From CAYVWB01 sp964455395 (GTDB lineage: Bacteria; Desulfobacterota; Desulfovibrionia; Desulfovibrionales; Desulfovibrionaceae): 55,222 nucleotides of DNA. Positions 34,459-44,348 of the stretch are shown here, in pieces (positions within the stretch are counted from its first letter, which is position 1; each line of letters starts with the position of its first letter). The stretch is taken from assembly GCA_964455395.1 (NCBI GenBank), contig CAYVWB010000022.1, forward strand, positions 1 to 55,222. The letters run 5' to 3'. Below the pieces are notes generated by a model. That model saw nothing but the letters and a program-made list of their open reading frames with translations, searched no databases and was not told the DNA's origin. Both the position numbers and the translations under genes were made by a program.

Positions 34459-36378
34459 ATAGCCGTCAAAGTGCAAGGGGAAACCCAAGGACTGAAGCCC
34501 AGCCAACTCAAGGCCCTGTCCCGATTGGGACAGCGGCGCTACGCGGCCCCCGGGGGCTATACGCCGGACCAGGCGCGGGAGCTCGCCGGTCTCTCCGCCG
34601 GGGTGGGTCGCCAGGTTGGCTTGCTCATCGACAGACAAGGCAGGCCGCGTCATGTCCTCGTGGGCTCCACGGACGCGGTGATGATCCCCGAGCTGGAGCG
34701 AGCCCGCCTCGGCGCGGGGCGGTTGCGCGGGCTGCGACTCCTGCATACGCACCTGCACGGCGAACCCCTTTCCCAGGACGATCTCATGGACCTCCTCTTC
34801 TTGAGGCTGGACTCCATGGCTGCGCTCCGGCTGGGGCCTCACGGCGAACCCCAGGCGTTGGATATAGCCCATCTCCTGCCCCATGCTGGTCCGGAGAGCC
34901 TCGGCGGGAAGGGGGTCGCTTCCGCATCCTCCGCATCCGGCGCATCAGGCGCATCCGCTGCATCCGGCGCATCCTCCGCATCCGGCGCGCCTGGCGGCCC
35001 CGGAGACGCCCCCAAAGTCCCTGGCGTCTGGGATTCCGGCAACATCTCCAGCGACGCCGCCAAGCCCTACCGGGTGCAGACGTTCCCCTGGGACCGGGTG
35101 GACGTGGACCTGACCGAGCTGCCCCGCGCTCTGGAGGATGAATGGGCGCGTCTGGAAGCCGCGGACGTCCGGCAGACCGAAGGCGAAGCCCACCGCGCCT
35201 TCCTCGTCCACGTCTCCGCCTTGCCCCGCTCCCGGCAGGAGGCCTCGCTCCAGGAACTCGCCGCCCTCGCCGAGACGGCCGGTCTCCAGATCGCAGGGAC
35301 CATGCTGCAGCGCACCCCCCAGCCCAACCCCAGGCATGTGCTCGGCAAAGGCAAGCTCACCGAACTGGAGGTGGCCGCCCTCAACGGTCTTGCCGGCGTC
35401 ATTCTCTTCGACCGGGAGTTGACCCCGGCGCAAATGCGCAACCTCGCGGATCTCACCGAACGCAAGGTCCTGGACCGCACCCAGCTCATTCTGGACATCT
35501 TCGCCCAACGCGCCACCTCCCGCGCAGGCAAGCTGCAGGTGGAGATGGCTCAGTTGAAGTACACCCTCCCGAGGCTGGTGGGAAAGAACAAGGCCTTCTC
35601 ACGCCTTGCAGGCGGCATAGGCGGCCGTGGCCCCGGCGAACAGAAGCTGGAGCTGGACCGCCGCCGCGTGCGCGAACGCATCACCCGCATCAAGGACGAG
35701 CTGAAGAAGCTGCGGCGGCAGCGCGCCGCCGTCCGGGAGCGCCGCGCCAAGGCAGGCCTCCCCGTGGTGGCGCTGGTGGGCTACACCAACGCGGGCAAGT
35801 CCACGTTGCTCAATGCGTTGACCCAGTCCGACGTGCTCGCGGAGAACAAGCTCTTCGCCACTCTGGACCCCACCACCCGGCGGCTGCGCGTTCCCCAGGA
35901 GCGGGAAGTCATCCTCACGGACACCGTGGGCTTCATCCGGGAGTTGCCCGAGGAGCTCAAGGAGGCCTTCCGCGCCACCCTGGAGGAGCTGGAATCCGCC
36001 GACCTGCTGCTGCACGTCACGGACGCAGGGCACCCCGAGTTCGAAGCGCAAGCCCAAGCGGTGGACGAAATTCTGCGGGAGATCGGCCTCCACGAAACGC
36101 CCCGGCTCGTCGTGCTCAACAAGTGGGATGCGGTGGACGAGGAGACCCGCGCCATGCGGCTGAACCGCTTTCCGGAAGGCGCGCCCGTCTCCGCCGCCAC
36201 CGGGTTCGGACTGGAGGCCCTGGCGCAGGCCGTCGCCGACCGCGTGGAATGGCGCAACGGCGGGCCGGCGTTACGCGGAGCCAAGGTCGAGGACGGCTCC
36301 GCCGCGGCGGCTCCCGCAGGGGACGAAACCGCGCCCACGGACGGCGGCGCACCCTCGGACGTCGGGAAAGCGTTATAG
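34459..36378 (+). CDS. hflX: HflX ribosome-splitting GTPase, apparent AUA start
   Basis: About 639 residues. G1 GYTNAGKSTLLNALT, G3 DTVGFI, NKWD, and the HflX domain with GIGGRGPGEQKLELDRRRVRERI. The N-terminal extension (residues 1-200 or so) includes HTHLHGEPLSQDDLMDLLFLRL and a Ser/Ala-rich low-complexity linker (34917-34991). AAGGAG (34447-34452) is ideally placed 6 bases before ATA 34459, giving x-AVKVQGETQGLKPSQ like relatives; the first standard start is GTG 34471, 18 bases from that site. Binds 50S subunits and rescues stalled ribosomes. Follows the IMP cyclohydrolase gene by 22 bp. Confidence 0.9.
   Translation: MAVKVQGETQGLKPSQLKALSRLGQRRYAAPGGYTPDQARELAGLSAGVGRQVGLLIDRQGRPRHVLVGSTDAVMIPELERARLGAGRLRGLRLLHTHLHGEPLSQDDLMDLLFLRLDSMAALRLGPHGEPQALDIAHLLPHAGPESLGGKGVASASSASGASGASAASGASSASGAPGGPGDAPKVPGVWDSGNISSDAAKPYRVQTFPWDRVDVDLTELPRALEDEWARLEAADVRQTEGEAHRAFLVHVSALPRSRQEASLQELAALAETAGLQIAGTMLQRTPQPNPRHVLGKGKLTELEVAALNGLAGVILFDRELTPAQMRNLADLTERKVLDRTQLILDIFAQRATSRAGKLQVEMAQLKYTLPRLVGKNKAFSRLAGGIGGRGPGEQKLELDRRRVRERITRIKDELKKLRRQRAAVRERRAKAGLPVVALVGYTNAGKSTLLNALTQSDVLAENKLFATLDPTTRRLRVPQEREVILTDTVGFIRELPEELKEAFRATLEELESADLLLHVTDAGHPEFEAQAQAVDEILREIGLHETPRLVVLNKWDAVDEETRAMRLNRFPEGAPVSAATGFGLEALAQAVADRVEWRNGGPALRGAKVEDGSAAAAPAGDETAPTDGGAPSDVGKAL
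34917..34991 (+). repeat. Degenerate 9-bp tandem repeat in hflX
   Basis: Repeated GCATCC/GGCGCATC units encode the linker of Ala, Ser and Gly. In-frame length change here would not break the protein. Confidence 0.75.
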
Positions 36379-36659
36379 AGCGCGCCTTCTTCTCGGATTC
36401 ACGTGACGATTCCTGACGCGGGCCGAGGCTCGTGCGCCGTGGCCCTGCCGCCCGTCCCGAGACCGCTCGGGCCGTCTGTCGCGTGTTCGGGCGCGGGCGC
36501 ACTTGGCGTCATCCACAGGAAAAGGACCCGCTCTGTCGACGGCGCTCCCGGGCGCCGTGGCCGACATGTGAGCCGACCGCGTGGAAAGGTGCGGGGGTCG
36601 ATGTGCGGTCTGTCGCGGACCATGGCGAGGCTTTCGCCGGGAGGGCGCGTCCGTGGGCG

Positions 36660-37310
36660 TTATTTTTTGGTGGCGTCGTCCTTGCCGTTCTTGGTGGCCC
36701 ACCAGGATTTGTCCGGGCCGCGGAACCACCAGTCCGTGTGGTCGGTCTGGGTGATGCGCTCGGCGAGGTCGCGACCGGCCTGGGTGCGCAGCCGCTGAAG
36801 CGCGGCTTCGATCCACTTGCCGGCGTAGACATTGCCGAGGTCGAGCTGTTCCTTGAGGTTGAGGATGAGGTCGATCTGGTCTGCGTCCTGGGCGAGCTGT
36901 GCTTCCTTGGAGTGCGCTTCCTCCAGTTCGTCCCACATGGCCATGACCGCTTCGCCGAGTCCGGTTCCCGCTGTGGCGTGGCGCAGGGCGAGGTCGCGGT
37001 CCGCGGTGTGGTAGAGCCGGGAGACATAGTTCAAATCGCCGGTGCGCGCTTCGTGCAAGTCGTGGAAGAGGCAGAGCATGGCCGTGCGGCTGGGGTCTGC
37101 GTCGGCCATGTGCGCCAGGGTCCAGCCGATGACGGCGGCACGGAAGGAGTGCTCCGCCACGTTTTCCTGGCCGGTGCCCAGAAACTGGTAGCCGGTGCGC
37201 GGGGTTTTGCGCAGCATGCCCACTTCGAAGAGGAAATCGGCGAGGCGGGTGAGCTGGTCGCGGTCCTGGAAGTGTTTCTGAAAGGCGTGGTCGGGGGCGT
37301 CTTTGGTCAT
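36660..37310 (-). CDS. HD-domain phosphohydrolase (YfbR/HDDC2-like)
   Basis: 216 residues. HD motifs VAEHSFRAAV, CLFHDLHEARTGD and a late DADQIDL, fitting 5'-deoxynucleotidase-type HD proteins. Probably hydrolyses nucleotides such as dNMPs; the exact substrate is unknown. Starts 11 bp after argJ, so likely co-transcribed. C-terminus is Lys-rich (KNGKDDATKK). Confidence 0.85.
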   Translation of the reverse strand: MTKDAPDHAFQKHFQDRDQLTRLADFLFEVGMLRKTPRTGYQFLGTGQENVAEHSFRAAVIGWTLAHMADADPSRTAMLCLFHDLHEARTGDLNYVSRLYHTADRDLALRHATAGTGLGEAVMAMWDELEEAHSKEAQLAQDADQIDLILNLKEQLDLGNVYAGKWIEAALQRLRTQAGRDLAERITQTDHTDWWFRGPDKSWWATKNGKDDATKK

Positions 37311-37321
37311 GGAGTCTCGGG

Positions 37322-38548
37322 TCAGGTGGTGTATTCGGCGTTGATGCGGACGTACTCGTGGCCGAGGTCCGATGCGAGGACTTCGTAGCGGCCGGGAGCG
37401 GGGGCGTCGCCGTCGCGGTTGCCGAGGTCGATGTCGATTTCGATGTCTTGGCGGCGCATGTGCGCGGCGAGCAGGAGTTTGGCGTCGCCTTCCACGGGTT
37501 GGCCTTTGGCGAAGAGCCGCACGCCGCCCAGGCTGATGCGCACGCGCTCGGGGTCCAGCGTGGCGCCGGCGCGGCCGATGGCGGCGAGAATGCGGCCCCA
37601 GTTGGGGTCCTTGCCGAAGAGGGCTGTTTTCACCAGGGGAGAGGTCGCCACGGCGCGGGCCACGCGTTCGGCGTCGGCGTGGGTGTGTGCGCCGGTCACG
37701 CTGATGCGCGCCACTTTGGTCGCGCCTTCGCCGTCTTCAACAATCATATAGGAAAGGGCTTGGCAGACCTCGGTGACGGCTTCCAGCAGGATGGCTTTGG
37801 TGGCTTCGTCCACGGCGGCGGAGGCGAGGCCGCTGGCCAGGCCGTAAACCGTGTCGTTGGTGGAGGTGTCGCCATCCACCACGATGCGGTTGAAGGAGAC
37901 GTCCACAGCTTCGCGGAGGATGGTCCGCCACAGTTCGGGTTCGATGCGCGCGTCCGTGAGGATGACGCCGAGCATGGTGGCCATGTTCGGACAGATCATG
38001 CCGGCGCCTTTGGCCACGCCGAGAACGGTGACGGGGGCGCCGTCGGATTCCGGGGAAGGGCCGGGCAATCCGGTGACGCTGGCCCAGGCGAGCTTGGGGA
38101 AGGCGTCTGTGGTCATGATGGCTTTGGCGAAGTCCAGGGGTGCGTCCTTGCCCACGCGGTGGGCCAGCGCCGGGGCGGCGTCGCGCCATTTGGCCATGTC
38201 CATGGGCGCGCCGATGACGCCGGTGGACGCCGGCAGGATGAGCTCTTCCGGCACGCCGAGGGCTTCGCCGGCCATCTCCAGGCTCAGGCGACAGTCCAGC
38301 CGGCCGCGTTCGCCGGTGGCGGCGTTGGCTTGACCGGAGTTGATGCACACGGCGCGGGCGGAGGCTCTGGCTGTCAGCATCTCGCGGGCTATCTCCACGG
38401 GGGCGGCGGGGAACTGGTTGCGGGTGAAGACCCCGGCGGCGGCGGCTTCCACTTCGCAGACCACCACGCCCAGGTCGGGCTTGCCGGTGGGCTTGAACCC
38501 GGCGCTCACGGCGCCGAAGGAAAATCCCCTGGGGACTGGAATCATCAC
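37322..38548 (-). CDS. argJ: Bifunctional ornithine acetyltransferase / N-acetylglutamate synthase
   Basis: 408 residues. Self-cleaving enzyme of the arginine cycle: KGAGMICPNMATMLGVI contains the autocatalytic Ala-Thr site, followed by DTSTNDTV. Recycles acetyl groups from acetylornithine. Begins with MMIPVPRGFSFGAV; first gene of argJ-HD. Confidence 0.95.
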   Translation of the reverse strand: MMIPVPRGFSFGAVSAGFKPTGKPDLGVVVCEVEAAAAGVFTRNQFPAAPVEIAREMLTARASARAVCINSGQANAATGERGRLDCRLSLEMAGEALGVPEELILPASTGVIGAPMDMAKWRDAAPALAHRVGKDAPLDFAKAIMTTDAFPKLAWASVTGLPGPSPESDGAPVTVLGVAKGAGMICPNMATMLGVILTDARIEPELWRTILREAVDVSFNRIVVDGDTSTNDTVYGLASGLASAAVDEATKAILLEAVTEVCQALSYMIVEDGEGATKVARISVTGAHTHADAERVARAVATSPLVKTALFGKDPNWGRILAAIGRAGATLDPERVRISLGGVRLFAKGQPVEGDAKLLLAAHMRRQDIEIDIDLGNRDGDAPAPGRYEVLASDLGHEYVRINAEYTT

Positions 38549-38737
38549 GCTCTCTCCTGGCTTGAGTGCATTGCTTGCGTGGCGGTCGTGGGACGGTGGC
38601 GCGGGGACGGGAGCGGCGACGGGGGAGGAGCCGGGGCGACCGCTTTTCCACGCGGCGATGGTCGGCCGATCGAGCCCCCGGGTGGCGGCGCGGCGCTCAC
38701 GCGTGAGCGAGGGGGGGCGTCGCTGCGTCCCGAAAGG

Positions 38738-38926
38738 TTACTGCGGGTGCGGCGTTTCAGTGACGCTGGGGAAGTTGGGGTCGTCGTGCATGGCCTTCAT
38801 GAGCTTGTGCAGCGCTTCCTTCTGGGTGGCGCCTTCCACTTCCAGCCGAGCAGGCTCCTCCACGACGGCGAGGTATCGTCCGCTGGCCAGAACCTGAATG
38901 GTGATGGGGCCGTGGGGTTTCGTCAT
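38738..38926 (-). CDS. Small HicB-like protein (62 aa)
   Basis: From ATG 38926, with AGGAGG upstream. Sequence ASGRYLAVVEEPARLEVEGATQKEALHKLMKAM resembles the single beta-beta-alpha fold of HicB/UPF0150 proteins, though no HicA toxin gene is next to it and no DNA-binding tail is present. Probably a nucleic-acid-binding or orphan antitoxin-like protein; the call is tentative. The frame is open upstream but Arg/Pro-rich. Confidence 0.7.
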   Translation of the reverse strand: MTKPHGPITIQVLASGRYLAVVEEPARLEVEGATQKEALHKLMKAMHDDPNFPSVTETPHPQ

Positions 38927-39048
38927 GGCGACCTCCTGGTGGTCCGCCCGGGGCGGGCCCGGGCGGCGTTTGGACGACGGGAACGCGAACCGCGCGCCGG
39001 TGCCGGCGCCGCCTTGTGGGCAAGAGTACACCAGAAGGCGGCGGGACG

Positions 39049-41534
39049 TCACGCGGCCTGGCCGCAACATTTCTTGTATTTTTTGCCGGAGCCGCACGGG
39101 CAGGGGTCGTTGCGCCCCACTTTGGGCTGATCTCGACGTTTGGGCTGGCGTTTGGTTTTTTCGCCGGGCTCCTCGGCGCCGGAGTATTGCAGATCCGCAG
39201 GCTGCTCCTTGTGCACCAGTTCTTCGTCGGCCACGCGTTGGAAGCGGATGCGGGTGAGCGCTTTCAGGGAGCTCTCCTTGATGAGGAAGAGCATCTCCTT
39301 GAACATCTCGAAGCCTTCGCGCTTGTATTCCTGCTTGGGATCTTTCTGGCCGTAGCCGCGCAAGCCGATGCCGTCACGGAGGTGGTCCATGTTGGCGAGG
39401 TGTTCTTTCCAGTGGCGGTCCAGGGCTTCCAGGGTGAAGAAGCGGAGGATTTCCATGTACTTGTCCCCGGCGTCCTGGCGGAGCTTCTCCAGGAGCTGGA
39501 GCACGGCGGCGCGGGCGGTCTCCTTGTCGGGCAGCTCCTTGGCCAGGGGGAGCACGCGGGAGAGGGCGAAGAGTTCCTCCAGACGGGCTTTGATGAGTTC
39601 CTCCGTCTCTTCGTCGAGGGGATTTCTGGTGTCTTCGACCGGGGCGTAGAGGTCGTCCAGCACGTCGTCGAGGTCTTCGCGCACGATGTCTTCCAGATCG
39701 TCGCTGACCATCAGCTCGCGGCGCAGCCCGTAGATGGATTCGCGCTGCTGGTTCATGACGTTGTCGAAGTCCAGCAGCTGTTTGCGGATGTCGAAGTTGT
39801 GGGCTTCCACGCGGCGCTGGGCGTTCTCGATGGCTTTGGAGACCATCCGGTTCTCGATGGCTTGGCCTTCCTCCAGGCCCAGGCGGTCCATGAGGCCGGC
39901 GATGCGGTCCGAGCCGAAGATGCGCAAGAGGTCGTCATCCAGCGCGAGGTAGAAACGCGAGGAGCCGGGGTCGCCTTGCCGACCGGCGCGGCCGCGCAGC
40001 TGGTTGTCGATACGGCGGCTTTCATGACGCTCCGTGCCCAGAATGTGCAAGCCGCCCAGGTCGCGCACGCCTTCGCCGAGCTTGATGTCCGTGCCACGGC
40101 CGGCCATGTTGGTGGCGATGGTCACCTTGCCTTGTTCGCCTGCGTGGAGGACGATCTCGGCTTCGCGTTCGTGCTGTTTGGCGTTGAGCACGTCGTGCGT
40201 CACCCCCAGACGCTTGAGCAGGCTGGAGAGCAGTTCCGACTTCTCGATGGAGACAGTGCCCACCAGCACGGGCCGGCCGGCTTCCTGCATCGCTTTGATA
40301 TCCTCGGCGATGGCCTCGAACTTCTCCTGCTGGGACTTGTAGATGGCGTCCGCGTGGTCCTTGCGGATCATCGGCGCGTTGGTGGGAATGACAGACACGT
40401 CCAGCTTGTAGATTTCCTTGAACTCCACGGCTTCCGTATCCGCAGTGCCTGTCATGCCGGCCAGTTTGTCGTACATGCGGAAGAAGTTCTGGAAGGTGAT
40501 GGAGGCCAGGGTCTGGTTCTCCGCCTCCACCTTGACGCGTTCCTTGGCTTCGAGGGCCTGGTGGAGGCCGTCGGAAAAGCGGCGGCCCGGCATGAGGCGG
40601 CCCGTGAACTCGTCCACGATGACGACTTGCCCCTCCTTGACGATGTAGTCCACGTCGCGTTGGAAGATGGCGTGGGCTTTCAGCGCCTGGAGCACGTGGT
40701 GCTGGAATGCGATGTTGGCCGGGTCGTACAGGTTCTCCAGCCCGAGCAACTGCTCCACGCGTTGCACGCCGTCGTCCGTCAGCGAGACGCTTTTGGCTTT
40801 CTCGTCCACGGTGTAGTCACGGTCTGCTTGCAGGCTGGGGATGTGGGCGTTGACGCGGGCGTAGAGGGCTGTGGAGTTCGAGGAGGGACCCGAGATGATG
40901 AGCGGGGTCCGCGCTTCGTCAATGAGGATGGAGTCCACCTCGTCCACGATGCAGTAGCGCAGCTCGCGTTGGCAGAGCTGTTCCTTGTAGAACTTCATGT
41001 TGTCGCGGAGATAATCGAAGCCGAACTCGTTGTTCGTGCCGTAGGTCATGTCCGCGTTGTAAGCGTCCTTGCGCTCCTGGTCCGAGNNNNNNNNNNGAGC
41101 ACGCCCATCCATTCGGCGTCGCGGCGGGCGAGGTAGTCGTTCACCGTGACCACGTGAACGCCCCGGCCCTCCAGCGCATTCAGCGCCACCGGCAAGGTGG
41201 CCACCAGGGTCTTGCCTTCACCGGTCTTCATTTCCGCGATGCGGCCTTCGTGCAGCACCATGCCGCCGATGAGCTGAACATCGAAATGGCGCATGTTCAG
41301 GGCGCGTTTGCCGGCTTCGCGGACCAGCGCGAACGTCTCGACCAGCAAGGAGTCGAGGGAAGCGCCCTCCGCCACACGGGCTTTCAGCTCGGCGATCTTG
41401 CGGGGGAAGTCGTCGTCAGTGAGCCGGGCCATCTCCTCTTCCAGAGCGTTGATGGCTTTCAGACGGGTGTTGAGGGTTTTGAGGTAGCGGTCATTCTTGG
41501 ATCCGATGACCTTCGAGACGAGGGAACCGATCAT
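39049..41534 (-). CDS. secA: Preprotein translocase ATPase SecA (interrupted by a 10-N gap)
   Basis: Motor of Sec export. ATG 41534 (MIGSLVSKVIGSK), AAGGAG upstream. Walker A MKTGEGKTLVA, then VTVNDYLARRDAEWMGVL before the gap; after it SDQERKDAYNADMTYGTNNEFGFDYLRDNM, DEVDSILIDEARTPLI, GRGTDI, and the C-terminal zinc motif CPCGSGKKYKKC. The two halves are in different frames across the N run (41087-41096), because the true missing segment is about 40-50 bases (roughly the YRFLGLSVGVI-like stretch). Not a pseudogene. Length about 830 residues. Confidence 0.95.
41087..41096. other. Assembly gap (10 N) in secA
   Basis: Fixed-size contig join; the SecA frame differs on its two sides. Confidence 0.95.
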
Positions 41535-41941
41535 GGGTGCTCCTTGCAAGGGGGAACGTCGCGCGGCGCGCCATCCGTCACCGGGCGCCCCTGGCGGGGT
41601 GCGACAGCGGGGCGGACGGTGGACTTCAAGACGACAGGCGTCGCGTCAATACATCCTGAAAATGTGGCTGCCCCCCGGGCGCGCTCGGGCGTCTGGGGTG
41701 ATTCTCCCGGGCCGGACCAGCGGCGTGGCGGGCGGCGTGGCGGGCGGCGTTGCGCTGGTGTCTTGCTCAATTTCGTGTCTACGGGGTCGCTTGGTCATTC
41801 TGCGCGTGTCGAGCGTGCACGATGTGGCGTCCTGTCGAATTGAAGCGCTGCTGGCCAGGGACGAAGGCGCCGTACGCGGGCGGCGACATGTCGGCCTCGG
41901 CTGCGCCATGGAAATTCCCGAGGGCTGGCCTTTCGCGTCTG
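41535..41941. other. Intergenic, holds GGCGTGGCGGGC repeat
   Basis: 407 bp between the iron-sulfur gene (41942-43273) and secA, both minus. GGCGTGGCGGGC occurs about 2.7 times in tandem at 41723-41755. No convincing promoter or gene. Confidence 0.5.
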
Positions 41942-43273
41942 TCAGAAAGCCGCGTGCGCGCCCAAGGAAACGTCTGCGCCCCGTTCTTCGATGGCGGCGC
42001 GAGTGGATCCCGAGTCGGACGCGGGGGCGAAAAGCTCCAGCCAATGCCCCACGGCGACGCCCTGGGGCGCCGTGGCTTTCAGCTGCAGCACGCAGCCCGA
42101 ACATCCCGTGACCACCGCGGCGCCGGGTCGTGGCGTCAACTTCGACCACAACGCCGCCGCCACCTGCCGCGAAAGCGCGGGCGCGCCCAGCTGCATGACG
42201 CCGCCCATGCCGCAGCATGCGCCGCCGGTGTCGCCTGCCAGGCGGTCGCCCAGCGCGTGCGCCAGGAACGTTTCGTCCGCAGCAGGGCCCTTGCCCTTGC
42301 CGGCGCCGTGGCACGGACGATGATAATACACCATTTCGGGAGCATGCGCCAGCATTTGGACGTCAGGAACAATGGCCGCTCCGGTCAACAACCCCGCAAG
42401 CGGAACCACGGCTTCGCTGAAGGCCAGCGCTTCGCCCTCGGCCCACCCCAGGTCCGCCTTGGGGTACGCCTGCAACCCGCAGCGACAGGTGGCGCAGAAC
42501 ACGGCCACGCGAGGTCTGCCCATGGACCGCCAAGCCTCCACGTTGGCGCGCTGTGCCTCGCGTTGGGCGTCCACACAGCCGGCGTGGCCCAGGGTGCAGC
42601 CGCAGCATGCCCAGCTCGGGTTCTTCGGCACGCGCCAGCCCAGACGCTCCAGCAAGCGGACAGCCGTCGCTGTCCAGCCGGGCGCCAGCCGCGCGGCGGT
42701 GCAGCCGGGAAAGAGCGTCACCACGTTGTCCGGCGGATCGGGCGCAGTCGCGCCAGCGAGCGTGAGGAAGGGGGCGAGCGCGGGCTCTGCGCCCATGGTC
42801 TTGAAGGCGGCGTAGCGGGGGTCGGACAAGGGCGTGGCGGGAGGGGAGGTCGGGTCGGCCGGCATGGCGCAAGGGGCGGCCTTCGGCGCGCGACGCGCAA
42901 GCCACGCCAACGCCGGCCAGAGGGCGTCGCCCTTTTCGATCCACTGGCGCCAGAGCCACTGCCGCAGGGAGGGATGGGCGGCGCGCAGCGTGGCGACCAC
43001 GTCCGGCGCGCACAAGCCCTGGGAACAGGCTTGTTCGCATTTGCCGCACGCAAGGCACAGGCCGGCGAGCTCCGCCACATCCTTGCCGGCCAGCGCCGCG
43101 CCTGCCGTTTCGTCTGCATCGCGCAGGGCTTTGGCGAGCACGTGCTTCGCCTTGGGGGAAAGCTCCTCCCGACCGGTGACGCGCACCAAAGGACAGACCT
43201 CCAGACAAGCGCCGCACAGGATGCACGCCTTCGGCCTTTCCCGTTTCGATATTTCGTTGTCCAATGGCTTCAT
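41942..43273 (-). CDS. Iron-sulfur protein with two CCG domains (GlcF/HdrD/LldF-like)
   Basis: 443 residues. Two [4Fe-4S] motifs (CILCGACLEVCPL at 17-29; CLACGKCEQACSQ near 73) then two CCG-type domains (FPGCTAARLAPGW, CCGCTLGHAG; RPCHGAGKGKG, CCGMGGVMQLG). This is the electron-transfer subunit pattern of glycolate/lactate oxidase or heterodisulfide reductase. No flavin catalytic subunit lies beside it, so the donor is unknown. Two HicB-unrelated neighbours do not help. Confidence 0.88.
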   Translation of the reverse strand: MKPLDNEISKRERPKACILCGACLEVCPLVRVTGREELSPKAKHVLAKALRDADETAGAALAGKDVAELAGLCLACGKCEQACSQGLCAPDVVATLRAAHPSLRQWLWRQWIEKGDALWPALAWLARRAPKAAPCAMPADPTSPPATPLSDPRYAAFKTMGAEPALAPFLTLAGATAPDPPDNVVTLFPGCTAARLAPGWTATAVRLLERLGWRVPKNPSWACCGCTLGHAGCVDAQREAQRANVEAWRSMGRPRVAVFCATCRCGLQAYPKADLGWAEGEALAFSEAVVPLAGLLTGAAIVPDVQMLAHAPEMVYYHRPCHGAGKGKGPAADETFLAHALGDRLAGDTGGACCGMGGVMQLGAPALSRQVAAALWSKLTPRPGAAVVTGCSGCVLQLKATAPQGVAVGHWLELFAPASDSGSTRAAIEERGADVSLGAHAAF

Positions 43274-43505
43274 GGTCTGTATATAATGGGGATTGGCCCG
43301 CGTCGCCTGCGAGCAGTCAGCGAGTCGTCAGTGCGCCCTCTGTGCGCCCCGAGCACGCTGTCGGCGCGCGCTTGACACGGACGAGGCCGAGCGCTGTCTC
43401 CGAACGTGTGGCGCCGGCCGTACGCACGAGGTCCTTGCAGAAATGCGCGTAATGTTCAAGGGAAACCCCGCAACACGCGGCGTTTCGAGGAAAAGGAGAT
43501 GGTTC

Positions 43506-44000
43506 ATGGAGATAGCCGTGCTCTCGGACACCCACCTGACCCGCGTGGACGAAAGCCTCCTCTCCCTGTACGAGACACGCCTCGCCGCAGCGGACTTCCT
43601 TGTCCATTGCGGCGACTTCGTGGGTGAGGAGGTGATGCGCTTCTTCATGAGCCACCCCGGCTTCCATGGCGTGGCGGGGAACACGGACGAGTGGGCCATC
43701 CAGCAGAGCCTGCCCGATTTCACGCGGTTCCAGGCGGGTCCGTTCACCGTGGGCGTGACGCACGGCTGGGGCGGACGGCAAGGCATGGCGCGACGCGTGG
43801 CGGAAGCTTTCCACGACGAATGCGACCTCTGTCTTTTCGGCCATCAGCATGTCTTCGAGGTCCTGACCGTGGGGCGCGTGGTGGTGGCGAACCCTGGCTC
43901 GGCGCGGCGCTCTCGCTCCGGTCCCAACTCCATGGCGACGATCACCCTGGACGAGGGCGCCGCCGAACCCATCCGGGTATTCCATGAACCCCTGCCGTAA
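43506..44000 (+). CDS. YfcE/MJ0936-like metallophosphoesterase
   Basis: 164 residues from ATG 43506 (AGGAG before it). Metal-binding motifs SDTH (8-11), HCGDF, GNTDEW, GVTHGW and GHQH. Small single-domain calcineurin-like phosphodiesterase, cytosolic; the nucleotide or phosphoester substrate is unknown. On the same strand as the peptide-modifying genes but 348 bp upstream. Confidence 0.88.
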   Translation: MEIAVLSDTHLTRVDESLLSLYETRLAAADFLVHCGDFVGEEVMRFFMSHPGFHGVAGNTDEWAIQQSLPDFTRFQAGPFTVGVTHGWGGRQGMARRVAEAFHDECDLCLFGHQHVFEVLTVGRVVVANPGSARRSRSGPNSMATITLDEGAAEPIRVFHEPLP

Positions 44001-44348
44001 GACGGTCCGGGGGCTGAGATGCTTCGTGCATGTTCATCGGTGAAGAACAGCCCGACGTCTGAGAGCGGAAAGCAAAGAGGTCGTGTCCATTGCAGACGTT
44101 CGACGCCGGGCCGTACAGCCACATTTAAGCATCGTGAGAGGGAAGGGAAGGGGCTGCGGCGTGAAGAAAATGTAATCCGTCGCGAACCCCCGGGAGCCGG
44201 CGCTTCACAGGGTGGCGTCGGTCGCGGTTGACCAAAATTGGTGAAATTCGGTTGCGCCCATGGACAAATTTGATAAGCTGAAGGGGATCGGTTCGGAAAG
44301 ATCAGGCGCAAGCCCTCGCCCCAACCCACTGCGTTCCCTTGGCATTCC
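44001..44348. other. Leader of the radical SAM/peptide operon
   Basis: 348 bp. AT-richer than its surroundings near 44150-44290 and contains the short palindrome ACCAAAATTGGT (44231-44242). It should hold the operon promoter, but no pair of hexamers is convincing. Confidence 0.5.

Noticed and set aside
41046..41112. SecA pseudogene or frameshift
   Set aside because: The frame change falls exactly at the N run, and both sides retain intact SecA motifs.
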